From assembly GCA_002422345.1 (NCBI GenBank), contig DIUL01000145.1, positions 1,387 through 16,328 of the forward strand: a stretch of DNA of 14,942 bases, written 5' to 3'. Below, in pieces: positions 5,948 through 13,551 of this stretch. Source of the stretch: Acetobacteraceae bacterium UBA6159 (lineage in GTDB: Bacteria > Pseudomonadota > Alphaproteobacteria > Acetobacterales > Acetobacteraceae). The position numbers and the translations under genes were made by a program. The notes beneath the pieces are model-generated. The model saw only the letters and a program-made list of their open reading frames with translations. It did no database searches and had not been told where the DNA came from. The first letter of the stretch is position 1, and each line of letters opens with the position of its first letter.

Positions 5948-6901
5948 TCACGACGATCTTGCTTTCCGGGGCGGGTTGACTTCCGGCGGCGCTTCCACGG
6001 GGGCGGATACCCCTCCTGTCTGAGGCGTCGGCTCCCGCCCTGACTGGCGGTTGACCACGTCGTTGATGCCGCCCGCCGCCTCGGCCGCGACGACCACGGC
6101 AATCTCTCCCCAGAACCCGTTCAGTGTTCCGGCGGGGATTTCGTTCAACTGCACGACCCGCCCACGCTCATCACCCTGAGCGTTCTTCACGTACCACTGG
6201 ATCTCGACACGCTGCTGCTTGTTCGGGATCGGCACCACCACGACCTCTCCCTGGATGGTGAAGTCGGCGCCCACGGCGGTCGTCTGGATGACCGGGCCGT
6301 ACTTGGCCAACTGGTCCCGCATCTGCCGGGTCAGCGACAGATTCCCGTCGCCCGGCGCGCCCTTGACGTCCGCCACCATCACCTTCGCCGGCCGGTTCAG
6401 CAGGCTGTTCGGGTTCGCCAGGTCCCGCGCCGTCCGGATATTGCCGAGGAGCGCCACGATCCTGGGGCTGACCTCGGCGGCCGAGGCCTGCAGCGTCTTC
6501 GGCGTCGCGCCATACCAGGCTTCCAGCGGCACCGGCGCGCCCTCGACCGTGCCCACCTCCTCCCCGGCCGGATCACGCACCACAAACACCGGAACCACCC
6601 CATTCGCCCGCCGTTCGGCTTTCGTGAGCAACTGCCAGTCGGTGGTGCGCGGGGTGCGCGCCAAGGCGGGGACCTCGGCCGCCTGCAACGCGTCGGCCAG
6701 TTCGGTGGCGAGCGCGGCGCTCGCGGCTTCGGGCAGCATCGCGTTGGTGGGCGCGGGGATTGCCAGCATGGGCGACAGCGGCTGGACCAGCCGGCGCGCG
6801 TTCTCCCCGGGGTTGCCCCAGAAGGGCGCTGGCAGCCCGCCACAGCCGGCCAGGCCGAACGGAAGGAGGAAGGCGAAGAGGGGGAACAACCGGGATTTCA
6901 T
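5948..6901 (-). CDS. Conserved lipoprotein of unknown function
   Basis: I do not recognise a named family with a known role. The 317-residue protein opens with a type II signal peptide: K2/R4, a hydrophobic stretch and lipobox LAGC with acylated C20. No Asp follows the Cys, so outer-membrane sorting is likely. A Pro-rich N-terminal part leads to a middle region (about 85-130) with VVPVFVVRDPAGEEVGTVEG. The best ordered part is 170-285: PAKVMVADVKGAPGDGN, VGADFTIQGEVVVVP, VEIQWYVKNAQGDERGRVVQ, and FWGEIAVVVAAEAAGGI. The alternating strands with D/E-rich turns look like a beta-rich periplasmic domain. The tail (286-317) is Pro-rich and low in complexity. AAGGGA precedes the ATG. It follows the sulfurtransferase gene on the same strand after 72 bases. 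Confidence 0.8.
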   Translation of the reverse strand: MKSRLFPLFAFLLPFGLAGCGGLPAPFWGNPGENARRLVQPLSPMLAIPAPTNAMLPEAASAALATELADALQAAEVPALARTPRTTDWQLLTKAERRANGVVPVFVVRDPAGEEVGTVEGAPVPLEAWYGATPKTLQASAAEVSPRIVALLGNIRTARDLANPNSLLNRPAKVMVADVKGAPGDGNLSLTRQMRDQLAKYGPVIQTTAVGADFTIQGEVVVVPIPNKQQRVEIQWYVKNAQGDERGRVVQLNEIPAGTLNGFWGEIAVVVAAEAAGGINDVVNRQSGREPTPQTGGVSAPVEAPPEVNPPRKARSS

Positions 6902-6973
6902 GGTGTCCCTTCAAGCAGAACGCCGCCCGGACCGCCAGCGAGTACGAACCCGATGACGGCTGGGCGGAAGCCT

Positions 6974-7777
6974 TCAGTCCCGCACCACCGGGCAGGTGTC
7001 GTCGCGCGACCAGTCGGAGAAGCTATGGTAGTACACCCGCACATTCCCGAACCCGGCCCGCACCGCGGCGGCGGCGGCCAACGCGGCGCGCCCGCCACCC
7101 TCACAATGGGTCACGATCCGGTCGCTCTGCTGGAAACCCACGCCTTCCAGCATGCCGCGCAGGACCGGGCCGGCATGGACATGCCCGTTGGCCATCAGTT
7201 CCGTGTGGGACAGGTTGCGCGCGCCGGGCAGGCGGCCGCCGCGCGGGTTCTTGCGCTGCTCCTCTCCGGAATGTTCCTTCGGCGTGCGGGTGTCGAAGAC
7301 ATGCGCCTGGGGCGGGCCGTCGACGATCTGGAGTTCATCCCGCAGCGTGGTCCGCATCACCAGCCCCACCCCGCCCGAGTCGGCGCTGGCCTTGAACGGC
7401 GTGGTCGAAGCCGGTGCGCCAGCCGGCAGAGGGGCCCCCTGCATCGCCGGCCAGCCGCCATTGATGATGACCGCTCGGGCGCCGTAGTGCTGGAGCATGA
7501 ACCAGACCCGTGCGGCATTGGTCATGCCACCATTGTCGAACACCGCGGCCAGCGTGCCGCCACCGAGACCCAGCGCGTCGATGACCTTTTCCCAGTAAGC
7601 GACTTCCTGGAAACCGACATGGGCCGCCTTGGCTGCCGTGTCCCAATCGTCCGAGGCGACGCGGATGGCGTTCGGCGCGGTCCCCGCATCGAACGCCGCG
7701 GCATCGCGCGCGTCCAGGTAGCGGATCGGTCCCAGTCCTGGCAGGGCGGCGACTTCTACAAAGGGATCGGTTGTCAT
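6974..7777 (-). CDS. Two-domain rhodanese-type sulfurtransferase
   Basis: The 267-residue protein has two rhodanese domains, as in thiosulfate and 3-mercaptopyruvate sulfurtransferases. In the N-terminal domain (about 8-125) the active-site position is not Cys (AVFDNGGM, D81), and NAARVWFMLQHYGA and INGGWPAM follow the family pattern for the inactive half. The C-terminal domain (about 140-265) has DTRTPKEHSG, GRLPGARNL and the catalytic loop CEGGGR with C225, ending in SFSDWSRDDTCPV. The loop differs from the CG(S/T)G of typical mercaptopyruvate enzymes and the CRKG of bovine rhodanese, so the sulfur donor is uncertain. No export signal is seen. GGAGGAG stands 10 bases before the ATG. The gene is divergent from rnhB, with a large inverted repeat between them. 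Confidence 0.9.
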   Translation of the reverse strand: MTTDPFVEVAALPGLGPIRYLDARDAAAFDAGTAPNAIRVASDDWDTAAKAAHVGFQEVAYWEKVIDALGLGGGTLAAVFDNGGMTNAARVWFMLQHYGARAVIINGGWPAMQGAPLPAGAPASTTPFKASADSGGVGLVMRTTLRDELQIVDGPPQAHVFDTRTPKEHSGEEQRKNPRGGRLPGARNLSHTELMANGHVHAGPVLRGMLEGVGFQQSDRIVTHCEGGGRAALAAAAAVRAGFGNVRVYYHSFSDWSRDDTCPVVRD

Positions 7778-7851
7778 GGCGATCAGGCTCCTCCGGTTTT
7801 GCGGCGATCATAACGCCGATGCGGCGGGACCGGTATGCGAATCCCGCCCCC

Positions 7852-7930
7852 ACCGTCATCCCGGCCTTGTGCCGGGACCATCATCAGCACCCTGCCGCGA
7901 ATGGTCCCGGCACAAGGCCGGGATGACGGT
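7852..7930. repeat. Perfect 30-bp inverted repeat (extragenic palindromic element)
   Basis: The left arm 7852-7881 and right arm 7901-7930 are exact reverse complements over 30 bases, with a 19-base loop at 7882-7900. Each arm holds the core GTCATCCCGGCCTTGTGCCG. I recall CGTCATCCCGGCCTTGTGCCGGG as a dispersed extragenic repeat in several alphaproteobacteria, so this is probably one mobilised unit rather than a gene-specific operator. It lies between the divergent sulfurtransferase and rnhB genes. The other parts of 7778-8012 hold no gene I can support. Confidence 0.85.
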
Positions 7931-8012
7931 CATGGACGCGTCCGAGGTTCGGCCGGACCGATCACCCAATGCCCCGTATCCAAACCCCCTCCCACCCTGC
8001 TACGGCCCGTCC

Positions 8013-8618
8013 GTGCCAGATTTCTCCCTTGAACAAGCAGCCGGCGGCCGCGTGGCCGGCGTGGATGAGGTCGGCCGAGGCCCCCTCGCCGGCCCGGTCG
8101 TCGCCGCGGCCGTGGTCTTCCCCACCGGCGTCCCTGCCGCATTGGCCCGCCTGCTGGACGACTCCAAGAAACTCAGCGCCCGACAGCGGGACACCGCCTT
8201 CCTCGCCTTACGTGCCACGCCAGGCATCGAGTTCGCCATCGCCGCCGCCTCGATCGCCGAGATCGAACGGCTGAACATCCTCCATGCCTCTCTCCTGGCG
8301 ATGCGGCGCGCGGTGGAGCGGCTGCCGGTTCCGCCCGACAGCGCCCTGGTCGATGGCAATCGCCCGCCTTTGCTGGCCTGCCCGGTGCGCTGCGTCATCG
8401 GCGGGGATGGGGTGTCGCTGTCGATCGCGGCAGCCTCAATCCTGGCCAAGGTGGTGCGGGATCGGGCGATGCTCCGGCTCGACCGACGCTATCCCGGATA
8501 CGGCTGGGCGGGCAACGCCGGCTACCCGACCGCCACCCACCGCGCCGCGCTCCGTCTGCTCGGCCCCACCCCGCATCACCGCCTGGGCTTCGCGGGTGTG
8601 GCGCCAGGGACTCGGTAG
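8013..8618 (+). CDS. rnhB: Ribonuclease HII
   Basis: RNase HII cuts RNA in RNA:DNA hybrids and starts removal of single ribonucleotides from DNA. From the chosen start the protein has 201 residues, the usual bacterial size. Seen are GVDEVGRGPLAGPV with catalytic D18 and E19, DDSKKLS (49-55), the third acid in LVDGNR (D114), ASILAKVVRDR with the fourth acid D150, and PGYGWAGNAGYPTATH (161-176). The frame is open back to 7776, but those codons cross the inverted repeat at 7852-7930. The GTG at 8013 gives VPDFSLEQ just before the conserved GGRVAGVDE, matching family N-termini, though no strong ribosome-binding site is visible. An ATG at 7923 lies inside the repeat arm and I reject it. The ccrM gene follows 96 bases downstream. 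Confidence 0.93.
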   Translation: MPDFSLEQAAGGRVAGVDEVGRGPLAGPVVAAAVVFPTGVPAALARLLDDSKKLSARQRDTAFLALRATPGIEFAIAAASIAEIERLNILHASLLAMRRAVERLPVPPDSALVDGNRPPLLACPVRCVIGGDGVSLSIAAASILAKVVRDRAMLRLDRRYPGYGWAGNAGYPTATHRAALRLLGPTPHHRLGFAGVAPGTR

Positions 8619-8711
8619 GGGAACGATTGTCAAGATTCACCTTCCGGACCGATTGACGCGACTTCCGACGGCCCGTCACGATAGCCCGACTCGTTACCAA
8701 GTCTGGGATTC
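8609..8711. promoter_or_regulatory. Cluster of four GANTC sites upstream of ccrM
   Basis: GACTC at 8609-8613, GATTC at 8634-8638, GACTC at 8688-8692 and GATTC at 8707-8711 fall within 103 bases ending just before the ccrM start. GANTC is the sequence methylated by the CcrM encoded next to it. My hand count over the whole window is about 20 sites, so this cluster is several-fold denser than the background. In Caulobacter, GANTC sites in the ccrM leader affect its own transcription, so feedback or cell-cycle control is a fair inference. A TTGACG at 8653-8658 could be a -35, but no convincing -10 follows. Confidence 0.6.
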
Positions 8712-8714
8712 CCC

Positions 8715-9800
8715 TTGTTGGACGTCTACCGCGAACTTCCGCTTGACCAGATCATGCGGGGCGACTGCATCGAGTTGATGCGGATGCTGCCCCCCGCATC
8801 GGTCCACTGTGTCTTCGCCGACCCGCCCTACAACCTGCAACTGCGGGGAGAGCTTCGGCGGCCCGACGACAGCCTGGTCGACGGCGTGGACGACGACTGG
8901 GATCGCTTCACCGATTTCGCGGCCTATGACGCCTTCACCCGCGCCTGGCTGACCGAGTGCCGCCGCCTGCTGCGCAAGGACGGGACGCTGTGGGTGATCG
9001 GCGCCTACCACAACATCTTCCGCATCGGCACGATCCTCCAGGACCTCGGCTTCTGGGTGCTGAACGACGTGATCTGGCGCAAGGCCAACCCGATGCCGAA
9101 CTTTCGTGGCCGGCGCTTCACCAACGCACATGAAACCCTGATCTGGGCCGCCCGCGGCCAGGACGCCCGCTACCGCTTCAACTACCAGGCGATGAAGTCG
9201 CTGAACGACGACATCCAGATGCGGAGCGACTGGTTCATCCCCCTGTGTACCGGAGAGGAGCGGCTGAAGAACGTCCACGGCCTGAAGCTGCACCCGACCC
9301 AGAAGCCCGAGGCGCTGCTGCACCGGGTCATGCTGTCCAGCACGATCCAGGGCGACATCATATTGGATCCCTTCGCCGGCACCGGCACGACCGCCGCCGT
9401 GGCCAAGCGCCTGGGTCGCCATTTCATCAGCATGGAACGCCATCCGGCCTATGTGGAGGCCGCCCTCGCCCGCCTGCGCGACATCCGCCCCGTCGCCGGC
9501 ACCGCCATGTCGATGATCCCGACCAAGCGCGACATCCCCCGCATGCCCTTCGGCGGCTTTGTCGAGCGCGGCGTCATCGCCCCCGGCACCCGCCTGTTCG
9601 ATCGCCACCGCCGGGTCAGCGCCGTGGTCGCCGCCGATGGCTCCGTGGTCGCGGGGGAACAGCGTGGCTCGATCCACAAGATCGGCGCCGCCCTGCAGAA
9701 CGCGCCGTCGTGCAACGGCTGGACCTTCTGGCATTTCGAGCGTGACGGGGCGCTGGTTCCGCTCGATATCCTCCGCACCGAGGCCGCGCCCGCCCCCTGA
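8715..9800 (+). CDS. ccrM: CcrM-type adenine-specific DNA methyltransferase (GANTC)
   Basis: The 361-residue enzyme transfers a methyl group from S-adenosylmethionine to adenine N6 in GANTC and, in alphaproteobacteria, helps time cell-cycle transcription. It has the beta-class motif order: target-site motif FADPPYNL (DPPY 36-39) first, AdoMet motif LDPFAGTGTT (217-226) later, preceded by HPTQKPEALL. The C-terminal RAMA-type domain (about 270-355) has GSIHKIGAALQNAP and CNGWTFWHFE, as in full-length CcrM. A stop at 8682 limits the frame. The first start codon is TTG at 8715 (a second TTG follows at 8718). The next ATG, at residue 14, would cut into the conserved LPLDQI..GDCIE segment, so a TTG start is most likely and may keep expression low. 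Four GANTC sites lie directly upstream. Confidence 0.96.
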   Translation: MLDVYRELPLDQIMRGDCIELMRMLPPASVHCVFADPPYNLQLRGELRRPDDSLVDGVDDDWDRFTDFAAYDAFTRAWLTECRRLLRKDGTLWVIGAYHNIFRIGTILQDLGFWVLNDVIWRKANPMPNFRGRRFTNAHETLIWAARGQDARYRFNYQAMKSLNDDIQMRSDWFIPLCTGEERLKNVHGLKLHPTQKPEALLHRVMLSSTIQGDIILDPFAGTGTTAAVAKRLGRHFISMERHPAYVEAALARLRDIRPVAGTAMSMIPTKRDIPRMPFGGFVERGVIAPGTRLFDRHRRVSAVVAADGSVVAGEQRGSIHKIGAALQNAPSCNGWTFWHFERDGALVPLDILRTEAAPAP

Positions 9801-9837
9801 TCCATTCGGCTTTCACCAAACCATCACCACGGTGCCA

Positions 9838-9866
9838 TTGTCGGGTCACGACGCGCGCGCTATCGG
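9838..9866 (+). promoter_or_regulatory. Possible plsC promoter
   Basis: TTGTCG (9838-9843), a 17-base spacer and TATCGG (9861-9866) form a moderate sigma70-like pair in the gap after ccrM. A start near 9873 would leave a leader of about 24 bases before the ATG at 9897, which supports that start codon over the ATG at 9873. Confidence 0.35.
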
Positions 9867-9896
9867 AAGGCCATGGGGCATTCCAGCGGAGCACAC

Positions 9897-10877
9897 ATGA
9901 GCGGCATGGTCGGTCATCTCGCCCGTCGGCCAAAACTCCTGCAAGGGGGCGACGGGTTCGACGGCGGCCGCCTGCGATCGGATGAACGGAGCCTGGCCTC
10001 GGCCATGGCGCGCCGGATCAGGGTCGTCCGGCGCGGCCTGAGCATCGTCGCCTGGACCCTGCCCTGCATGGCGGTCCAATCCCTCTGCCTCATCCTCCCC
10101 GGTCGCCCCAAAATCGCGTTCGCTCGGCTTTACTGGGCGATCTTCACCCGCCTGATGGGCATTCGCGTGCGCGTGATCGGAGAGCATCCGACCCGCGTGG
10201 ATGGCCGCCCGATCGTGTTCGTCTCCAACCATACGTCCTGGGTCGACATCCCTGTCGTCGGCGGCGTGCTGGATGGCTGCTTCGTGGCTAAGGGAGAAGT
10301 CGCCGGCTGGCCGCTGATCGGCACCATCGCCCGCCTCGGCCGCACCGTCTTCGTCAGCCGCCAGCGGGTGACGACGGGCAAGGAACGCGACGTGATGCGC
10401 CAGGTGCTCGACCGCGGCGACAACCTGATCCTGTTCCCCGAGGGCACAAGCTCCGACGGCTGCCGCGTCCTGCCGTTCCGCAGTTCCTTCCTGGCCGTGG
10501 CCGAGGCGCGCCGCGACATCGATCCGTCCCGCGTGCCGATGATCCAGCCGGTGTCGGTGGTCTATGACCGTCTGGGCGGGCTGCCGATCGGGCGGGCGTC
10601 GCGGCCGGTCTTCGCCTGGTATGGGGACATGGATATCGGCTCCCATTTCTGGCGGCTGGGACAGAACCTGGGGCTGCGCGCCACGGTCGTGCTGCATGTG
10701 CCGATCGATCCGATGCGCTATCCCGACCGCAAGGCGCTGACCCAGGCCGTGTGGCTGACGGTCGCGGACGGCGCGGCGACCCTGCGGCAGAACCGTCCCC
10801 CCTCCCCTATCGCCTCCGAGCCCTACGGACGTCCGGCAGACGAGCATCCGATCGGACAACCCGCGATCGCGGTATGA
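9897..10877 (+). CDS. plsC: 1-acyl-sn-glycerol-3-phosphate acyltransferase (PlsC family)
   Basis: This membrane-associated enzyme acylates lysophosphatidic acid to phosphatidic acid in phospholipid synthesis. The 326-residue product has the four acyltransferase blocks: SNHTSWVD (catalytic H112, D117), the GRTVFVSR region near 148-155, LILFPEGTSSDG (FPEGT 180-184) and IQPVSVVYD near 216-224. A hydrophobic span at about 47-68 (LSIVAWTLPCMAVQSLCLIL) is the likely membrane anchor. The frame is also open to an ATG at 9873, but that has GGAAGG only two bases ahead; the ATG at 9897 has GGAG at a better spacing and fits the promoter at 9838-9866. The N-terminal 40 residues and the Pro-rich C-terminal tail are poorly conserved. 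Other lysophospholipid or ornithine-lipid (OlsA-like) acyltransferases share these motifs, so the acceptor is not certain. Confidence 0.9.
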   Translation: MSGMVGHLARRPKLLQGGDGFDGGRLRSDERSLASAMARRIRVVRRGLSIVAWTLPCMAVQSLCLILPGRPKIAFARLYWAIFTRLMGIRVRVIGEHPTRVDGRPIVFVSNHTSWVDIPVVGGVLDGCFVAKGEVAGWPLIGTIARLGRTVFVSRQRVTTGKERDVMRQVLDRGDNLILFPEGTSSDGCRVLPFRSSFLAVAEARRDIDPSRVPMIQPVSVVYDRLGGLPIGRASRPVFAWYGDMDIGSHFWRLGQNLGLRATVVLHVPIDPMRYPDRKALTQAVWLTVADGAATLRQNRPPSPIASEPYGRPADEHPIGQPAIAV

Positions 10878-10923
10878 CAGACGCCGTCCGGCCGGATTGC
10901 ATCAGGCCGCGCGCACATCCATG

Positions 10924-10973
10924 TTGACAGCACCCCAGGCTTGCCTGTCACAGTCCCGACACCCGCAGTCGGG
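10924..10973 (+). promoter_or_regulatory. Consensus -35 box with overlapping inverted repeats before miaB
   Basis: The 209-base gap between plsC and miaB contains a perfect TTGACA (10924-10929), but the expected -10 position reads GTCACA, which is poor. TGACAG (10925-10930) and CTGTCA (10945-10950) form a perfect 6-bp dyad with a 14-base spacer that overlaps the -35 box, which looks like an operator. A small hairpin follows, CCCGAC (10955-10960) with GTCGGG (10968-10973). Together these mark the likely control region of the miaB operon. Nothing else is recognisable up to 11070. Confidence 0.35.
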
Positions 10974-11086
10974 GAACCCACTGGAGCCCGTGTCGCGCCG
11001 TTGCGCTTGACCGCACACAGATTGCCGGCGATTCCTCCCGCCTCCCGCGCCAGACCGGTTCGGACAAGGCGGGCGGAGCATGGCTT

Positions 11087-12499
11087 ATGACGGAACACGG
11101 ACAGGTGACGACAGACTCGCGACCTTCAGCGACCACGACGACCGAGACCAACCGCAAGCGCCTGCACGTGATCACCTGGGGCTGCCAGATGAACGTGTAT
11201 GACAGCGGGCGGATGGCCGATGTGCTGGCCCCGCTGGGCTATGCCCCGGCGGCCGAGGCCGATGGTGCCGACATGATCATCCTCAACACCTGCCACATCC
11301 GCGACAAGGCGGCCGAGAAGGTGTTTTCCGAACTCGGCCGGTTGCGGAAGGTGAAGGAAGCGCGGGAGGCCCTGGGCCAGCGCACGATCCTGGCTGTTGC
11401 CGGCTGCGTGGCGCAGGCCGAGGGGGCGGAAATCCTGTCCCGCGCGCCCTTCGTGGACATCGTCCTCGGCCCGCAGACCTATCATAAGCTGCCCGAGATG
11501 GTGGCCCGCGCCGCCCGTGCCGGCGGGGCCGTGATCGACACCGACTTCCCGCCCGAGGACAAGTTCGACCACCTGCCCGACGCCAGCGCGCCGCAGGGCG
11601 TGACCGCCTTCCTGACGATCCAGGAAGGTTGCGACAAATTCTGCAGCTTCTGCGTCGTTCCCTACACCCGCGGCGCCGAGTTCAGCCGCCCCGCCGACGC
11701 CATCCTGCATGAGGCCCGCCGCCTGGTGGCGCAGGGCGCGCGGGAGATTTCGCTTCTCGGCCAGAACGTCAACGCCTGGCATGGCGAGGGACCGGACGGG
11801 ACGACCTGGGGCCTCGGCCGCCTGCTGCGCGTGCTGGCGGAGGCACTGCCCGAGACCCGCCTGCGCTACGCCACGTCCCATCCCCGCGACATGGATGACG
11901 ACCTGATCGCCGCCCATGGCGAACTGCCGATGCTGATGCCCTATCTGCATCTGCCGGTGCAGTCAGGGTCCGACCGCATCCTGTCGGCGATGAACCGCAA
12001 GCACACCGCCGCCGAATACCTGCGAATCATCGAACGCCTGCGGGCGGCGCGTCCGGACATCGCCTTCTCCTCGGACTTCATCGTCGGCCACCCCGGGGAG
12101 ACCGAACAGGACTTCGAGGCGACGATGGGCCTGGTCCGCGCCGTCGGCTTCGCCCAGGCCTACAGCTTCAAGTATTCCTCCCGCCCCGGCACGCCGGCCG
12201 CCGGCGCGCCGATGCAGGTGGCCGAAGCCGAGAAGGACCGCCGGCTCCAGGCATTGCAGGCCCTGCTGCGCGAACAGCAGGCCGGTTTCTACGCCGGCTG
12301 CGTCGGGCTGACGCTGCCCATCCTGTTCACCGGTCCTGGCCGTCACCCCGGCCAGGTCGCCGGCCGCTCGCCCTTCCTCCAGCCGGTGCATGTCACGGGA
12401 AATTCAGACCTGACCGGACAGGAAGTTCTCGTCCGAATCACCGCCGCCCATCCAAACTCACTCGCGGGAACCCTCAGCCAGGAGAGACAGCGCGCTTGA
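11087..12499 (+). CDS. miaB: tRNA-2-methylthio-N6-dimethylallyladenosine synthase
   Basis: MiaB adds the methylthio group to i6A37 in tRNAs that read codons starting with U, improving decoding. The 470-residue protein has three parts. The N-terminal MTTase domain binds one Fe-S cluster through C33 (TWGCQMN), C69 (LNTCHIRDKA) and C107 (AGCVAQAEG). The radical SAM domain has EGCDKFCSFCVVPYTRG with C182, C186 and C189. A C-terminal TRAM domain (about 400-465) contains the VAGRSPFLQPVHV and GQEVLVRITAA segments and should bind tRNA. Length and motifs are those of MiaB rather than RimO or MtaB. GGAG at 11075-11078 lies 8 bases before the ATG; an ATG at 11080 is out of frame. It is the first gene of a tightly packed operon, since its TGA overlaps the phoH start. 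Confidence 0.96.
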   Translation: MTEHGQVTTDSRPSATTTTETNRKRLHVITWGCQMNVYDSGRMADVLAPLGYAPAAEADGADMIILNTCHIRDKAAEKVFSELGRLRKVKEAREALGQRTILAVAGCVAQAEGAEILSRAPFVDIVLGPQTYHKLPEMVARAARAGGAVIDTDFPPEDKFDHLPDASAPQGVTAFLTIQEGCDKFCSFCVVPYTRGAEFSRPADAILHEARRLVAQGAREISLLGQNVNAWHGEGPDGTTWGLGRLLRVLAEALPETRLRYATSHPRDMDDDLIAAHGELPMLMPYLHLPVQSGSDRILSAMNRKHTAAEYLRIIERLRAARPDIAFSSDFIVGHPGETEQDFEATMGLVRAVGFAQAYSFKYSSRPGTPAAGAPMQVAEAEKDRRLQALQALLREQQAGFYAGCVGLTLPILFTGPGRHPGQVAGRSPFLQPVHVTGNSDLTGQEVLVRITAAHPNSLAGTLSQERQRA

Positions 12500-13551
12500 C
12501 CCACACCGCCAGCCAGGTGGCAACCACGTCCGAAGCGTCCGGCGGCAAGTCCGTCACCCTCCAATTTGGCGACAATCTGTTGTTGCCCCTGCTGCTGGGC
12601 GATCACGACCGGCATCTGGTGCGGATCGAGCAAGCGATGGGCGTGCGGCTGTCCTGTCGGGGCAACCGGGTGGCGATCACTGGCGACACGGCACGGGTCG
12701 ACGCCGCGCAGGGCATCCTGCAAGACCTGTGGCGCAAGCTGGAACGTGGCGAAAGCGTGGGACGCGGCGAAGTCGAGTCCGCCATCCGCATGGCCGAACC
12801 GGAAACCGATCCGCGTTTGCCCCTGTCGGACATGCCGGCGATCCGCACCCGCCGCGGCGCGGTCGGCCCGCGCAGCCCCGGCCAGGTCGGCTACATGGAA
12901 GCCCTGACCAGCAGTGAGATGGTCTTCGGCGTCGGCCCCGCCGGCACCGGCAAGACCTATCTGGCCGTCGCGCAGGCCGTCGCCATGCTCCAGGCCGGCA
13001 AGGTGGATCGCATCGTCCTGTCCCGCCCCGCGGTCGAGGCCGGCGAACGTCTGGGCTTCCTGCCCGGCGACCTGAAGGAAAAGGTCGATCCCTATCTTCG
13101 TCCGCTGTATGACGCGCTGCACGATATGATGCCGGCGGACCAGGTCATCCGCCGCATGACGAACGGCGAGATCGAAGTGGCGCCGCTTGCCTTCATGCGC
13201 GGACGGACGCTCGCGCACTGCTTCGCGATATTGGATGAGGCGCAGAACACGACGGCGATGCAGATGAAGATGTTCCTGACCCGCATGGGCGAAGGAACGC
13301 GTATGGTCATCACCGGCGATCTGACCCAGGTCGATCTGCCGTCGGGGGTTACCTCCGGCCTGCGCGATGCGTTGGATACGGTGGAAGGCGTGCAGGGCAT
13401 CCGCGTCGTCCGCTTCGACAATCGTGACGTGGTGCGCCACCCCCTGGTGGCGCGGATCGTCGATGCCTATGATCAACGGGCCCTGGCCGTCGGCGACAAA
13501 CGTCGCGAGGCCGGTCGGGGACAAGAGCAGAGACATGGAACCGGACAGTAG
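12496..13551 (+). CDS. phoH: PhoH family ATPase (PhoH/YbeZ)
   Basis: This 351-residue cytosolic ATPase is the YbeZ-type PhoH protein, usually paired with YbeY and linked to rRNA processing and ribosome quality control. An N-terminal KH-like region (about 18-90) is followed by SPGQVGYMEAL, a Walker A GPAGTGKT at 147-154, SRPAVEAGERLGFLPGD (176-192) and Walker B AILDEAQNTT (244-253), then TGDLTQVDLP (273-282). The start is TTG at 12496, whose TG is shared with the miaB TGA; AGGAGAG lies 9 bases ahead, and no ATG exists before the conserved region. A GTG at 12517 is a weaker choice. The last 17 bases overlap ybeY. The C-terminal tail after about 335 is basic and variable. Confidence 0.95.
   Translation: MTHTASQVATTSEASGGKSVTLQFGDNLLLPLLLGDHDRHLVRIEQAMGVRLSCRGNRVAITGDTARVDAAQGILQDLWRKLERGESVGRGEVESAIRMAEPETDPRLPLSDMPAIRTRRGAVGPRSPGQVGYMEALTSSEMVFGVGPAGTGKTYLAVAQAVAMLQAGKVDRIVLSRPAVEAGERLGFLPGDLKEKVDPYLRPLYDALHDMMPADQVIRRMTNGEIEVAPLAFMRGRTLAHCFAILDEAQNTTAMQMKMFLTRMGEGTRMVITGDLTQVDLPSGVTSGLRDALDTVEGVQGIRVVRFDNRDVVRHPLVARIVDAYDQRALAVGDKRREAGRGQEQRHGTGQ

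Noticed and set aside
7776..8012. N-terminal extension of RnhB
   Set aside because: The codons cross the dispersed 30-bp inverted repeat and give the RHPGLVPG-type peptide typical of repeat translation. RNase HII normally starts shortly before GVDEVGRG.
8694..9734. 346-residue minus-strand reading frame opposite ccrM
   Set aside because: It is an antisense shadow of ccrM without any domain I can recognise.
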